A DNA stretch of 14,082 bases from Fluviibacter sp048859965 (GCA_048859965.1 JBLIZO010000071.1:1-14082); one strand, 5' to 3'; counted from the stretch's first letter, positions 6,988 through 14,082 are shown. Numbers and translations are program-made. The notes: generated by a model not told the origin, from the sequence alone.

Positions 6988-8055
6988 ATGAATTTCAGTG
7001 ACAACACCTTTGCAGTGAATCGCGCCCAGGCGCTGGCAGCAAAAATAGAAAAAACCGGCAGCATGTCAGGCCTGCTCGCCTTGGCAGACGAGGCCAAGCG
7101 CATCGATGAAACCTTTCTCGACGACGGGTTGAGCGGGGCATTGGCGACTTACGGCATCTCCTGGTTGAACGATGCGTTGGCTGCCCGCGTTGTGGCGCTT
7201 ACTGCAGAAGAGGCACGCCTGCCGGCGGCCAACTGGTGCTGGATTGGTTTGGGGTCGGAAGGGCGCCATGAACAGACGCTGGTGACCGACCAGGATAACG
7301 GGTTGATCTTTTCGGCGTCGGACGAGCGCGAGGCGGATCTGCTGCGCGAGGTTTTTCTGCCCTTCGCTCGACAGACCAATCAGCGGCTGGCTGACTGTGG
7401 TTTTACGTTGTGTACGGGCGACATCATGGCGGGGAATCCGGCCTGGTGTCGTTCTGAAGACGAATGGAAAACCCTCTTTTTCGACTGGATCCATAAGCCC
7501 GAACCCGCAGCCCTCTTGAATGCCTCGATCTTCTTCGATGTCCGTCCGTTGTATGGCGACTTCACGCTGGTCGATCCGTTACGCGACATGCTGGCGCGCT
7601 GGGCACCTTCGGCGGAAACCTTTCTTCGTCTGATGGCGACCAATGCGTTGGCGGCGGAACCGCCGATTGGCTTTACCGGTGAGGTCGTCATGGAGAAGGA
7701 TGGCAAAGAAAAATTCATCGACATCAAGAAATTCGGTATTCGGATATTTGTCGATGTGGCACGCGTTTTCGGCCTGGCCCATGGCGTCAAATCGGCCAGC
7801 ACGCGCACGCGTTTTCTTGAGGCGGGTGAAAAGGCCGGTATGTCCCTACAGGATGTTGATGCAGCCTTGCAGGCCATGTCGGACTTACAGCGTTTGCGTC
7901 TGAATCACCAGCGCAGAGCCATCGTTGCGGGTGACGCACCGAATAATCATTTGCGTCCCGAAGACATGAGTACCTATGATGAAGCGGTATTGCGCGAGGG
8001 GCTCAAGCAGGCCAAGCGCTTGCAGCAGCGGCTGAAGCTGACGTACCGGATCTGA
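6988..8055 (+). CDS. DUF294 putative nucleotidyltransferase (GlnD-like)
   Basis: A 355-residue protein of the DUF294 family. The nucleotidyltransferase motif is intact: WIGLGSEGRHEQTLVTDQDN gives the G-S-x-G-R loop (G89, S90, G92, R93) and the metal-binding pair D101/D103. The C-terminal part (about 245-345) matches the DUF294_C helical domain, ending in the family pattern LQRLRLNHQ. Many DUF294 proteins carry N-terminal cyclic-nucleotide-binding and CBS domains and run past 600 residues; here only about 85 residues precede the catalytic loop, so those sensory domains are absent. GlnD-type enzymes transfer a nucleotide to a protein; the acceptor here is unknown. The start ATG 6988 lies 1 nt after the exonuclease stop and the symporter starts 3 nt after its own stop, so the three genes are almost certainly co-translated. 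From memory, exonuclease-DUF294-symporter neighbourhoods also occur in Pseudomonas. Confidence 0.9.
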   Translation: MNFSDNTFAVNRAQALAAKIEKTGSMSGLLALADEAKRIDETFLDDGLSGALATYGISWLNDALAARVVALTAEEARLPAANWCWIGLGSEGRHEQTLVTDQDNGLIFSASDEREADLLREVFLPFARQTNQRLADCGFTLCTGDIMAGNPAWCRSEDEWKTLFFDWIHKPEPAALLNASIFFDVRPLYGDFTLVDPLRDMLARWAPSAETFLRLMATNALAAEPPIGFTGEVVMEKDGKEKFIDIKKFGIRIFVDVARVFGLAHGVKSASTRTRFLEAGEKAGMSLQDVDAALQAMSDLQRLRLNHQRRAIVAGDAPNNHLRPEDMSTYDEAVLREGLKQAKRLQQRLKLTYRI

Positions 8056-8058
8056 CGC

Positions 8059-10407
8059 GTGGCGAACCGCCTGCGGTTACTACTCGGGGCTTATGGCCCC
8101 GCGTTGTTTGTCACCCTGTTTGCGGTCGGGTTCATTGTGGTCGTGCTGGTTCTTGGCTGGCTCGAGCGTCAGGGGCTGAGTGAGCGCTGGATCGGTTACG
8201 TCTTCCTGCTGTTGACGTTGCTGGTGTTTTCACTGGTAGGGCTGGTGACCCGAACATCCGATGTGGCCGAGTATTTCGTAGCTGGGCGCCGTATCCCGGC
8301 CGTTTACGCCGGGATGTCATCGGGTACAGACTGGTTGTCAGCGGCGTCCTTTATTGGTCTGGCTGGTGCGCTCTACCATACGGGGTACCAAGGCCTCGCG
8401 TTCGTTATCGGCTTTACGGGGGGCTATGTGCTGCTGGCGCTGCTGCTGGCCCCCTACCTGCGCAAATTTGCCCAGTACACGCTGCCCGACTTTCTGGCGG
8501 CCCGCTATGGCGGGCAGGCTATCCGCTTGCTGGGGGCTTTTGCAGTGATCACGGCTTCCCTGGTCTATGTGGTTGCTCAGGTTTACGGTGTCGGGCTCAT
8601 CACCAGCCGGTTTATTACCTTGCAGTTCGAGATCGGGGTGTATCTCGGGCTGGCGGGGGTTCTGGTCTGCTCCTTTCTGGGGGGTATGCGTGCGCTCATG
8701 CACGCGCAAGCTGCGCAGTACGCGATTCTGCTGATCGCGTACGTGACCCCGATCACTATTCTGGCGTTCGGTCAGACGGGTATTCCGGCACCGCCGGTGC
8801 TGTACGGTAAGGCAATGCATCAACTGGTATCGTTGGAACGCGAGATATTCAATCGACCAGAAGAGGTCGCAGTGCGTCAGCTTTATGCCGAACGGGCGCG
8901 TGATCTGGAGGCGCGTATCCAGCATCTGCCCGGTTCGCTGGAGGCGGAACGCAAGCGACTGACGGAAAAAATTGAGCGGATGAAAATCGCCGAAGCGCCC
9001 GCGCGCGATATTGTGCAGCTCGAGCGCGAACGCCGTCTGATGCCGACGACCTCCAGTGAGGCGCATGCCGCATGGCGTAATGATCTGAAAGAAGCCAAGC
9101 GCCGTTCGATGACGCCCGCAGACGATCTGCAGGCGTTTGCGCTTCCCGATGACGCCCATAGCCGGGCGAACTTTCTGGCCCTTGTCTTCTGTCTGACGAT
9201 CGGTACTGCCTCATTACCGCATCTGCTGATGCGTTATTACAGTATCGCCAGTGTGAGTCAGGCCAGGCGCTCGGTGTTCTGGTCACTGTTCTTTGTCGTT
9301 CTGGTGTATTTGCTGGCGCCGGCTTATGCCGTCTTCGTTAAGTTAGAGGTGCTGCAGCATCTGGTCAGCGCCCCCATCGAAACCTTGCCGAGTTGGGTGA
9401 ATGCCTGGACGCGGATCGGGCTGGTTTCCTTTGATGACATCAACCATGACCATTTGGTGCAGTGGGGGGAACTGGCTATCAGTCCGGATGTGATTGTCCT
9501 GGCGACACCCGAGATCGCCGGGCTGCCCTATGTGATTTCCGGCATGGTGGCGGCCGGTGGTCTCGCTGCGGCGCTGTCGACATCTGAAGGACTCTTGTTG
9601 TCCATTACGTCCGCACTCTCACACGATATTTATTTCAAGATGCTGCGGCCCGATGCTTCGTCATCCTGGCGGCTCATTGTGTCCAAGTCGGTGATGGTGA
9701 CCGTGGCCATTATCGCCGCGACCATCGCTGTGCAGCGTCCGGCGTCGATCGTCGATATGGTGGCCTGGGCTTTCTCGTTGTCCGGCGCTGCGCTGTTTCC
9801 CGCCCTGGTGCTTGGAATCTTCTGGCCACGTGCCAATCGACAAGGGGCGTTGGCGGGTATTTGCGTCGGCCTTGCGCTAACGGTGTACTACATTGTGCGC
9901 GTCCGCTTCGACAGTATTCCCTGGCTGGGTTGGTATGGTATCGGCATGGAGCCCTGGTTCGGCATCGAGGCCGCCGCTGCCGGTGTGTTCGGCGTGCCGG
10001 CAGGGTTTCTGGCCAATATGGCGGTCAGCCTGTTGACGGCGGCGCCATCGGGGGAAAGCCAGCAATTCATCGAACGCCTGCGCTACCCGCGCATTCTCTA
10101 CAACCGTGAAATTACTGTGGCGGGCGGGGCCGATAGTGCTGCGGGCCGCACACCCTTGCGCCAGGAGCAGCGCCGTTATTGGTTGCAGACGATGTCGTTG
10201 ACCGTAGGTCTGCTCGCGCTGTGGTTTCTGGTGACGTTTGTCGCCACATTTTCTGCGCAATGGTTGAACCGCTGGAGTGTGTTCGGGTTGCCTCTCGGAT
10301 ACTTTATCGGCGCGCAGGGCGCATTGCTGGTCTATCTATTATTGATCGGTTGTTATGCGCATTGGATGAACCGGCTGGATCGCCAATTTGGCGTGGACGA
10401 GCAGTAA
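8059..10407 (+). CDS. ActP-like sodium:solute symporter with charged helical insertion
   Basis: A 782-residue SLC5-family transporter, probably for acetate or a related carboxylate. The N-terminal half shows family sequence DVAEYFVAGRRIPAVYAGMS, DWLSAASFIG and YTLPDFLAARYGG; the second half shows PHLLMRYYS and AALSTSEGLLLSI, as in cation/acetate symporters. About 13 membrane helices are expected. Residues about 250-360 form a hydrophilic, Arg/Glu-rich helical insertion between two membrane segments, which makes the protein some 200 residues longer than ActP (about 550). It resembles the VC_2705 subfamily; members of that group are usually preceded by a small DUF4212 protein, which is not seen here. 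The start is GTG 8059, 3 nt after the upstream stop, with no clear Shine-Dalgarno, so it probably relies on translational coupling. Substrate assignment rests on acs and the acetate-type sensor nearby. Confidence 0.9.
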   Translation: MANRLRLLLGAYGPALFVTLFAVGFIVVVLVLGWLERQGLSERWIGYVFLLLTLLVFSLVGLVTRTSDVAEYFVAGRRIPAVYAGMSSGTDWLSAASFIGLAGALYHTGYQGLAFVIGFTGGYVLLALLLAPYLRKFAQYTLPDFLAARYGGQAIRLLGAFAVITASLVYVVAQVYGVGLITSRFITLQFEIGVYLGLAGVLVCSFLGGMRALMHAQAAQYAILLIAYVTPITILAFGQTGIPAPPVLYGKAMHQLVSLEREIFNRPEEVAVRQLYAERARDLEARIQHLPGSLEAERKRLTEKIERMKIAEAPARDIVQLERERRLMPTTSSEAHAAWRNDLKEAKRRSMTPADDLQAFALPDDAHSRANFLALVFCLTIGTASLPHLLMRYYSIASVSQARRSVFWSLFFVVLVYLLAPAYAVFVKLEVLQHLVSAPIETLPSWVNAWTRIGLVSFDDINHDHLVQWGELAISPDVIVLATPEIAGLPYVISGMVAAGGLAAALSTSEGLLLSITSALSHDIYFKMLRPDASSSWRLIVSKSVMVTVAIIAATIAVQRPASIVDMVAWAFSLSGAALFPALVLGIFWPRANRQGALAGICVGLALTVYYIVRVRFDSIPWLGWYGIGMEPWFGIEAAAAGVFGVPAGFLANMAVSLLTAAPSGESQQFIERLRYPRILYNREITVAGGADSAAGRTPLRQEQRRYWLQTMSLTVGLLALWFLVTFVATFSAQWLNRWSVFGLPLGYFIGAQGALLVYLLLIGCYAHWMNRLDRQFGVDEQ

Positions 10408-10688
10408 TGGTCGGTACCTGGATGTTTGTGATCGTTGCCTGTCGCGGGCTCATCGAACTGCTGTTCTGGCTGCTGATCGGGCGCAGCGTGTTAGCGTTGC
10501 TGGCAGGGCGCACGTCGTCGAATAACACCGTGCTGTGGTTGTTTGATGTCGTATTGCGGCCACCGCGCATGCTGGTTGCGCGTCTGTTCCCGGAAGCGAC
10601 GCAGCCCGTCCGTGATCTCGTTCTGGGTGTTTTGCTGATGCTGTTATGGTTGGGGCTGGCGTTGGTTAAACAGGGCTTGCCGAGCTGA
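10407..10688 (+). CDS. Small two-helix membrane protein after the symporter
   Basis: A 93-residue protein of no family I recognise with confidence. It has a hydrophobic helix at about residues 5-33, a short polar middle with RPPRMLVARLFPEATQP, and a second helix at about 69-88. The layout of helix, Pro/Arg-rich amphipathic loop, helix loosely recalls one half of a YggT-family protein, but this is weak. The start ATG overlaps the symporter stop (TAATG, 10405-10409), so it is the last gene of the operon and translationally coupled. It may associate with the symporter; that is inference from position only. No good intrinsic terminator follows. Confidence 0.78.
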   Translation: MVGTWMFVIVACRGLIELLFWLLIGRSVLALLAGRTSSNNTVLWLFDVVLRPPRMLVARLFPEATQPVRDLVLGVLLMLLWLGLALVKQGLPS

Positions 10689-10702
10689 TTGTTGTTTTGT
10701 AG

Positions 10703-10731
10703 TTGCAAAGCGCGAACAGTTTGGTTAGAAT
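10703..10731 (+). promoter_or_regulatory. Sigma-70 promoter of tRNA-Val
   Basis: The -35 box TTGCAA (10703-10708) and -10 box TAGAAT (10726-10731) are separated by exactly 17 nt. The predicted start is near 10738, about 8 nt before the mature tRNA. The region just after the -10 box, CCGGCTCC, is GC-rich, as in stringently controlled stable-RNA promoters. Confidence 0.8.
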
Positions 10732-10745
10732 CCGGCTCCTGCAGT

Positions 10746-10822
10746 AGGCGCGTAGCTCAGCTGGTTAGAGCACCACCTTGACATGGTGGGGGTCGTTGGT
10801 TCGAGTCCAATCGCGCCTACCA
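10746..10822 (+). tRNA. tRNA-Val (anticodon GAC)
   Basis: A complete 77-nt cloverleaf with encoded CCA. The acceptor stem AGGCGCG (10746-10752) pairs with CGCGCCT (10812-10818), with A as discriminator and CCA at 10820-10822. The D arm is GCTC...GAGC. The anticodon stem CCACC/GGTGG encloses loop TTGACAT, so the anticodon is GAC, reading GUC and GUU valine codons. The T arm GTTGG/CCAAT encloses TTCGAGT. A strong promoter lies just upstream. A tRNA-Val(GAC) beside thrS-infC-rpmI-rplT is, as I recall, a common betaproteobacterial arrangement. Confidence 0.98.
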
Positions 10823-10837
10823 ACGAATTCAACACTG

Positions 10838-10905
10838 AAGCCAGAGTCAGATTCGCCGAATATCGCAATCATCGCGACCCCGGCCACCTGCTCTGGCTTT
10901 TTGTT
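10838..10905 (+). terminator. Candidate terminator/attenuator between tRNA-Val and thrS
   Basis: AAGCCAGAG (10838-10846) is perfectly complementary to CTCTGGCTT (10891-10899), and TTTGTTT follows. The stem may gain three more pairs past a bulged T (CAG 10848-10850 with CTG 10888-10890). The enclosed 44 nt can hold small hairpins such as ATTC-GCC-GAAT (10851-10861). The long loop is unusual for a simple terminator, so it could end tRNA transcripts, act as an attenuator for thrS, or both. I see no convincing separate thrS promoter in the 113-nt gap. Confidence 0.5.
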
Positions 10906-10935
10906 TGCCTGTTTGTTTTTGATCGCGAGCTTGAT

Positions 10936-12843
10936 ATGCCCGTTATTACGCTTCCTGATGGTTCTCAGCGTCAGTATGACCAATCCGTCACCGTGCTGGA
11001 TGTGGCCGCCAGTATTGGTGCAGGCCTGGCCCGTGCCGCCCTTGGCGGCCGAGTCGGTGACAAACTGGTGGACACCAGCTATCTGATCGAAACGGATTCG
11101 CCGCTCGCCATCATTACCGACAAAGACCCGGAAGGGCTGGAGCTGATTCGTCACTCGACGGCCCACCTGCTGGCCTATGCCGTGAAAGAACTGTACCCGG
11201 AGGCGCAGGTCACCATCGGGCCGACGGTTGAAAATGGCTTCTACTACGACTTTGCGTATTCGCGCCCGTTTACACCGGACGATCTGGTTGCCATCGAAAA
11301 GCGTATGGCCGAGTTGGCCAAGAAAGATATCCCGGTCACGCGTGAAGTCTGGTCGCGTGATGACGCCGTCAAGTTCTTTGAAGGTCAGGGTGAGCGTTAC
11401 AAAGCCGAACTGATCGCGGCGATTCCGCAGGATCAGGAGGTGTCGCTGTACCGCGAAGGCGATTTCATCGACCTTTGCCGCGGGCCGCACGTGCCATCGA
11501 CTGGCAAGCTCAAGCATTTCAAGCTGATGAAGATTGCCGGTGCCTACTGGCGTGGCGACCCCAAGAATGAGCAGCTGCAGCGTGTTTACGGTACCGCCTG
11601 GGCCAAGAAGGAAGACTTGGACGGTTATCTGCACATGCTGGAAGAGGCCGAGAAGCGCGACCACCGCCGTTTGGGGCGCGCGCTGGACCTGTTCCACATG
11701 CAGGACGAAGCCCCGGGCCTGGTGTTCTGGCACCCCAAGGGCTGGGCGGTCTGGCAGGAAGTGGAGCAATACATGCGTCGCGTTTATCGCGACAATGGCT
11801 ATCAGGAAGTGCGTTGCCCGCAGATTCTGGACCGTTCCCTGTGGGAGAAGTCGGGTCACTGGGATCACTACCACGAGAACATGTTCACGACCGAGTCGGA
11901 AAAGCGCCACTACGCGCTGAAGCCGATGAATTGCCCGGGTCACGTGCAGGTGTACAACGCGGGTTTGCGTTCGTACCGCGATCTGCCACTGCGTTATGGT
12001 GAATTCGGTTCGTGCCACCGTAACGAATCGTCCGGTGCGTTGCATGGCCTGATGCGCGTACGTGGTTTTGTGCAGGATGATGGCCACGTCTTCTGTACCG
12101 AAGATCAGATCGAAGCCGAAGTGACGGCCTTCAATGCACTGGTGAAGCAAGTGTATGCTGATTTCGGCTTCAACGAAGTCGCCGTCAAACTGGCGCTGCG
12201 CCCCGAAGGGCGTGTCGGTTCCGATGAAATCTGGGACAAAGCCGAAGAGGCGCTGCGCGCTGGTCTACGTGCTTCGGGTCTGGAATGGACCGAGCTGCCA
12301 GGCGAAGGCGCCTTCTACGGTCCGAAGATCGAATTTCATATCAAGGACGCCATTGGTCGTTCGTGGCAGTGCGGCACGATGCAGGTCGATTTCTCGATGC
12401 CGGGCCGTTTGGGGGCAGAATATGTGGCTGAGGACAACAGCCGCAAGGTGCCGGTGATGCTGCATCGGGCCATTCTGGGTTCTCTGGAGCGTTTTATCGG
12501 CATTCTGATCGAAAACCACTCGGGTGCATTGCCGACCTGGCTTGCGCCCGTGCAGGCCGTGGTGCTCAATATCTCCGAAAAACAGGCCGATTACGCCGAA
12601 GATGTGGTGAATCAGCTACATGCGGCTGGCTTCCGGGCCGAAGCGGATTTGCGTAATGAGAAAATTACCTATAAAATTCGCGAACATAGCGTTAACCGGC
12701 TGCCTTACCAACTTGTCGTTGGTGACAAGGAAAAAGAAGCCGGTCTCGTGGCCGTGCGTACCCGTGGGGGTCAGGATCTGGGGCAGATGACTGTCGCAGA
12801 CCTGATTAAGCGTCTGCAAGCAGACGTTGCCGCTTACCGGTAA
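10936..12843 (+). CDS. thrS: Threonyl-tRNA synthetase
   Basis: A 635-residue class II synthetase that charges tRNA-Thr; E. coli ThrS has 642. The N-terminal TGS domain begins MPVITLPDGS. The editing domain shows H73/H77 in HSTAH and C181/H185 in DLCRGPH, which hydrolyse Ser-tRNA-Thr. The catalytic core has the zinc ligands C333 (MNCPGH), H384 (DDGHVF) and H510 (VMLHRAILGS), with motif 2 around CHRNESSGALHG and motif 3 around MLHRAILGSLERF. The anticodon-binding domain fills the last 100 or so residues. ATG 10936 is chosen because the family N-terminus begins exactly there; an upstream GTG at 10783 would run through the tRNA. The Shine-Dalgarno is weak (GCGAGC), so initiation may be regulated. 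infC follows closely. Confidence 0.98.
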   Translation: MPVITLPDGSQRQYDQSVTVLDVAASIGAGLARAALGGRVGDKLVDTSYLIETDSPLAIITDKDPEGLELIRHSTAHLLAYAVKELYPEAQVTIGPTVENGFYYDFAYSRPFTPDDLVAIEKRMAELAKKDIPVTREVWSRDDAVKFFEGQGERYKAELIAAIPQDQEVSLYREGDFIDLCRGPHVPSTGKLKHFKLMKIAGAYWRGDPKNEQLQRVYGTAWAKKEDLDGYLHMLEEAEKRDHRRLGRALDLFHMQDEAPGLVFWHPKGWAVWQEVEQYMRRVYRDNGYQEVRCPQILDRSLWEKSGHWDHYHENMFTTESEKRHYALKPMNCPGHVQVYNAGLRSYRDLPLRYGEFGSCHRNESSGALHGLMRVRGFVQDDGHVFCTEDQIEAEVTAFNALVKQVYADFGFNEVAVKLALRPEGRVGSDEIWDKAEEALRAGLRASGLEWTELPGEGAFYGPKIEFHIKDAIGRSWQCGTMQVDFSMPGRLGAEYVAEDNSRKVPVMLHRAILGSLERFIGILIENHSGALPTWLAPVQAVVLNISEKQADYAEDVVNQLHAAGFRAEADLRNEKITYKIREHSVNRLPYQLVVGDKEKEAGLVAVRTRGGQDLGQMTVADLIKRLQADVAAYR

Positions 12844-12861
12844 GTGCGGTTTGTTTTTTTT
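12811..12861 (+). terminator. Tandem hairpins plus T-run at the thrS-infC junction (attenuator candidate)
   Basis: CGTCTG (12811-12816) and CAGACG (12821-12826) form a stem with CAAG loop. A second hairpin over the thrS stop pairs CCGCTTA (12830-12836) with TAA...GCGG (12841-12849), with a two-base bulge and a CCGG loop. TTTGTTTTTTTT (12850-12861) follows directly. This fits a partial terminator that lowers infC-rpmI-rplT expression relative to thrS; the T-run could also serve as a U-rich enhancer before the infC ribosome binding site. Confidence 0.5.
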
Positions 12862-12869
12862 AATGAATT

Positions 12870-12874
12870 AGGAG
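12870..12874 (+). promoter_or_regulatory. infC ribosome binding site pointing to an ATA start
   Basis: AGGAG lies 8 nt before ATA 12883, an ideal spacing. No ATG, GTG or TTG in the infC frame lies at a suitable distance. The only standard in-frame start, GTG 12844, directly abuts the thrS stop and has no Shine-Dalgarno. Confidence 0.75.
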
Positions 12875-12882
12875 TACAGGTC

Positions 12883-13458
<576 letters not shown>

Positions 13459-13463
13459 ATCCA

Positions 13464-13568
13464 ATCAGGTGGTAGCGGTTTTCAGCAGGATTGACCGGGT
13501 TGCGCGAGCAGCCGGGTCATTACAAGTGGCATCGGGTTAACAAGAGTTTCCGTCGGAAACCACCTGAT
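13464..13568 (+). promoter_or_regulatory. Candidate L20-type autoregulatory leader before rpmI
   Basis: The 134-nt infC-rpmI gap is rich in structure. ATCAGGTGGT (13464-13473) is perfectly complementary to ACCACCTGAT (13559-13568), 96 nt apart and 12 nt before the rpmI Shine-Dalgarno. Inside lies a hairpin of 11 positions (13493-13503 with 13508-13518) with one G-G mismatch and a GCGA loop of the GNRA type. A third hairpin GTTTCC-GTC-GGAAAC (13546-13560) overlaps the right long-range arm by two bases, so the two compete partly. In E. coli, L20 represses rpmI-rplT translation by binding long-range structure in this same gap; the position here matches, but binding is inference. Confidence 0.55.
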
Positions 13569-13592
13569 GACATGTTATAAAGGAGCATAGAT

Positions 13593-13790
13593 ATGCCCAA
13601 GATGAAGACGAAAAGCGGCGCAGCCAAGCGTTTCCGCGTTCGTGGCAGCGGCAGCATCAAGCGCGGCCACGCATTCAAGCGCCATATCCTGACCAAGAAG
13701 ACGACCAAGTCCAAGCGCCAACTGCGCGGTCCGGAAACCGTTAACGCCTCGGACGTCGCATCGGTCCGAGCCATGCTGCCCTACGCATAA
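13593..13790 (+). CDS. rpmI: Ribosomal protein L35
   Basis: A 65-residue basic protein of the large ribosomal subunit, the usual L35 length. The family pattern is clear: MPKMKTKSGAAKRFRVRGSG at the start, then IKRGHAFKRHILTKKTTKSKRQLRG. The last part (NASDVASVRAMLPYA) matches the L35 C-terminus. AAGGAG (13580-13585) lies 7 nt before ATG 13593. rplT starts 12 nt after the stop, the standard bacterial order. The upstream gap holds a likely regulatory leader. Confidence 0.97.
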   Translation: MPKMKTKSGAAKRFRVRGSGSIKRGHAFKRHILTKKTTKSKRQLRGPETVNASDVASVRAMLPYA

Positions 13791-13802
13791 GGAGAATAGA
13801 CT

Positions 13803-14082
13803 ATGCCTCGCGTTAAACGTGGTGTAACGGCGCGCGCTCGCCACCAGAAAGTTCTGAAACTGGCCAAGGGTTACCGCGGTCGTCGTAAGAACGTATACCG
13901 TATCGCCAAGCAGGCGGTGATGAAGGCCGGTCAATACCAGTACCGTGACCGTCGTCAGCGCAAGCGTCAGTTCCGTACCCTGTGGATCGCTCGTATCAAC
14001 GCAGCGTCGCGTGAACTGGGTCTGACCTACAGCCGTTTCATGAATGGTCTGAAGAAGGCCTCGATCGAAGTCGATCGTAAGG
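13803..14082 (+). CDS. rplT: Ribosomal protein L20, N-terminal part (3' end outside window)
   Basis: The first 93 residues of L20, of about 118 expected; the gene runs off the right edge. MPRVKRGVTARARHQKVLK followed by KGYRGRRKNVYRIAKQAV is the Arg/Lys-rich N-terminal extension that threads into 23S rRNA and is needed for early 50S assembly. The globular part begins RDRRQRKRQFRTLWIARINAA. AAGGAG (13789-13794) overlaps the rpmI stop and lies 8 nt before ATG 13803. L20 is the regulator of its own operon in E. coli, which fits the structured gap before rpmI. Confidence 0.97.
   Translation, partial: MPRVKRGVTARARHQKVLKLAKGYRGRRKNVYRIAKQAVMKAGQYQYRDRRQRKRQFRTLWIARINAASRELGLTYSRFMNGLKKASIEVDRK

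Noticed and set aside
10670..10700. Possible intrinsic terminator after the 93-residue protein gene
   Set aside because: The stem around CAGGGCTTGCCGAGCTG is short with a bulge and the following T-stretch is interrupted; too weak to call.
10765..12150. Long open frame of 461 codons on the minus strand across thrS
   Set aside because: It lies opposite a gene whose catalytic residues all match ThrRS, reads as low-complexity His/Arg/Val sequence, and has no family motif; it is a codon-bias shadow.
12842..12850. AAGTGCGGT, identical to the Haemophilus DNA uptake core
   Set aside because: It is a single copy, forms part of the hairpin at the thrS stop, and nothing else suggests Pasteurellaceae; chance is enough.
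12844..12882. GTG 12844 as the infC start
   Set aside because: It abuts the thrS stop, lacks a Shine-Dalgarno, and its extra residues are encoded by the T-run and the ribosome binding site itself.

Overview
The window is about 14 kb of moderately GC-rich bacterial chromosome, with every convincing gene on the + strand. The order tRNA-Val(GAC), thrS, infC, rpmI, rplT on the right and the acetate genes on the left suggest a proteobacterium, most likely a betaproteobacterium. That assignment is inferred from gene order and protein style, not from a database search. I see no insertion sequences, phage genes, CRISPR arrays or other signs of recent transfer.

Left part (1-1350): the 3' three-fifths of acs (acetyl-CoA synthetase) enters from the left edge and ends at 1177. 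It is followed by a structured 3' untranslated region and a clear intrinsic terminator at 1311-1350.

Central part (1380-10688): six tightly packed genes look like one operon. In order they are: a 77-residue two-helix membrane protein; an SLC5-transporter/STAC/histidine-kinase sensor of the CrbS/MxtR/CbrA type; a single-domain CheY-like response regulator; a membrane-anchored HAMP/PAS/pseudo-histidine-kinase fused to a DEDDh (DnaQ-type) exonuclease with all catalytic residues; a DUF294 GlnD-like nucleotidyltransferase; an ActP-like sodium/solute symporter with a charged helical insertion; and a 93-residue membrane protein (seven genes counting the first small one). SLC5-type kinases of this sort control acs and acetate uptake in Vibrio and Pseudomonas, so the likely theme is acetate or short-chain carboxylate sensing, uptake and activation. 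The most unusual element is the degenerate kinase fused to an intact exonuclease, next to a nucleotidyltransferase.

Right part (10703-14082): a consensus-like sigma-70 promoter drives tRNA-Val(GAC). A structured leader links it to thrS, then infC (most likely started at a rare ATA codon), rpmI and the 5' part of rplT, which runs off the right edge. The thrS-infC junction carries two hairpins and a T-run, and the infC-rpmI gap has long-range complementarity consistent with an L20-type autoregulatory leader.
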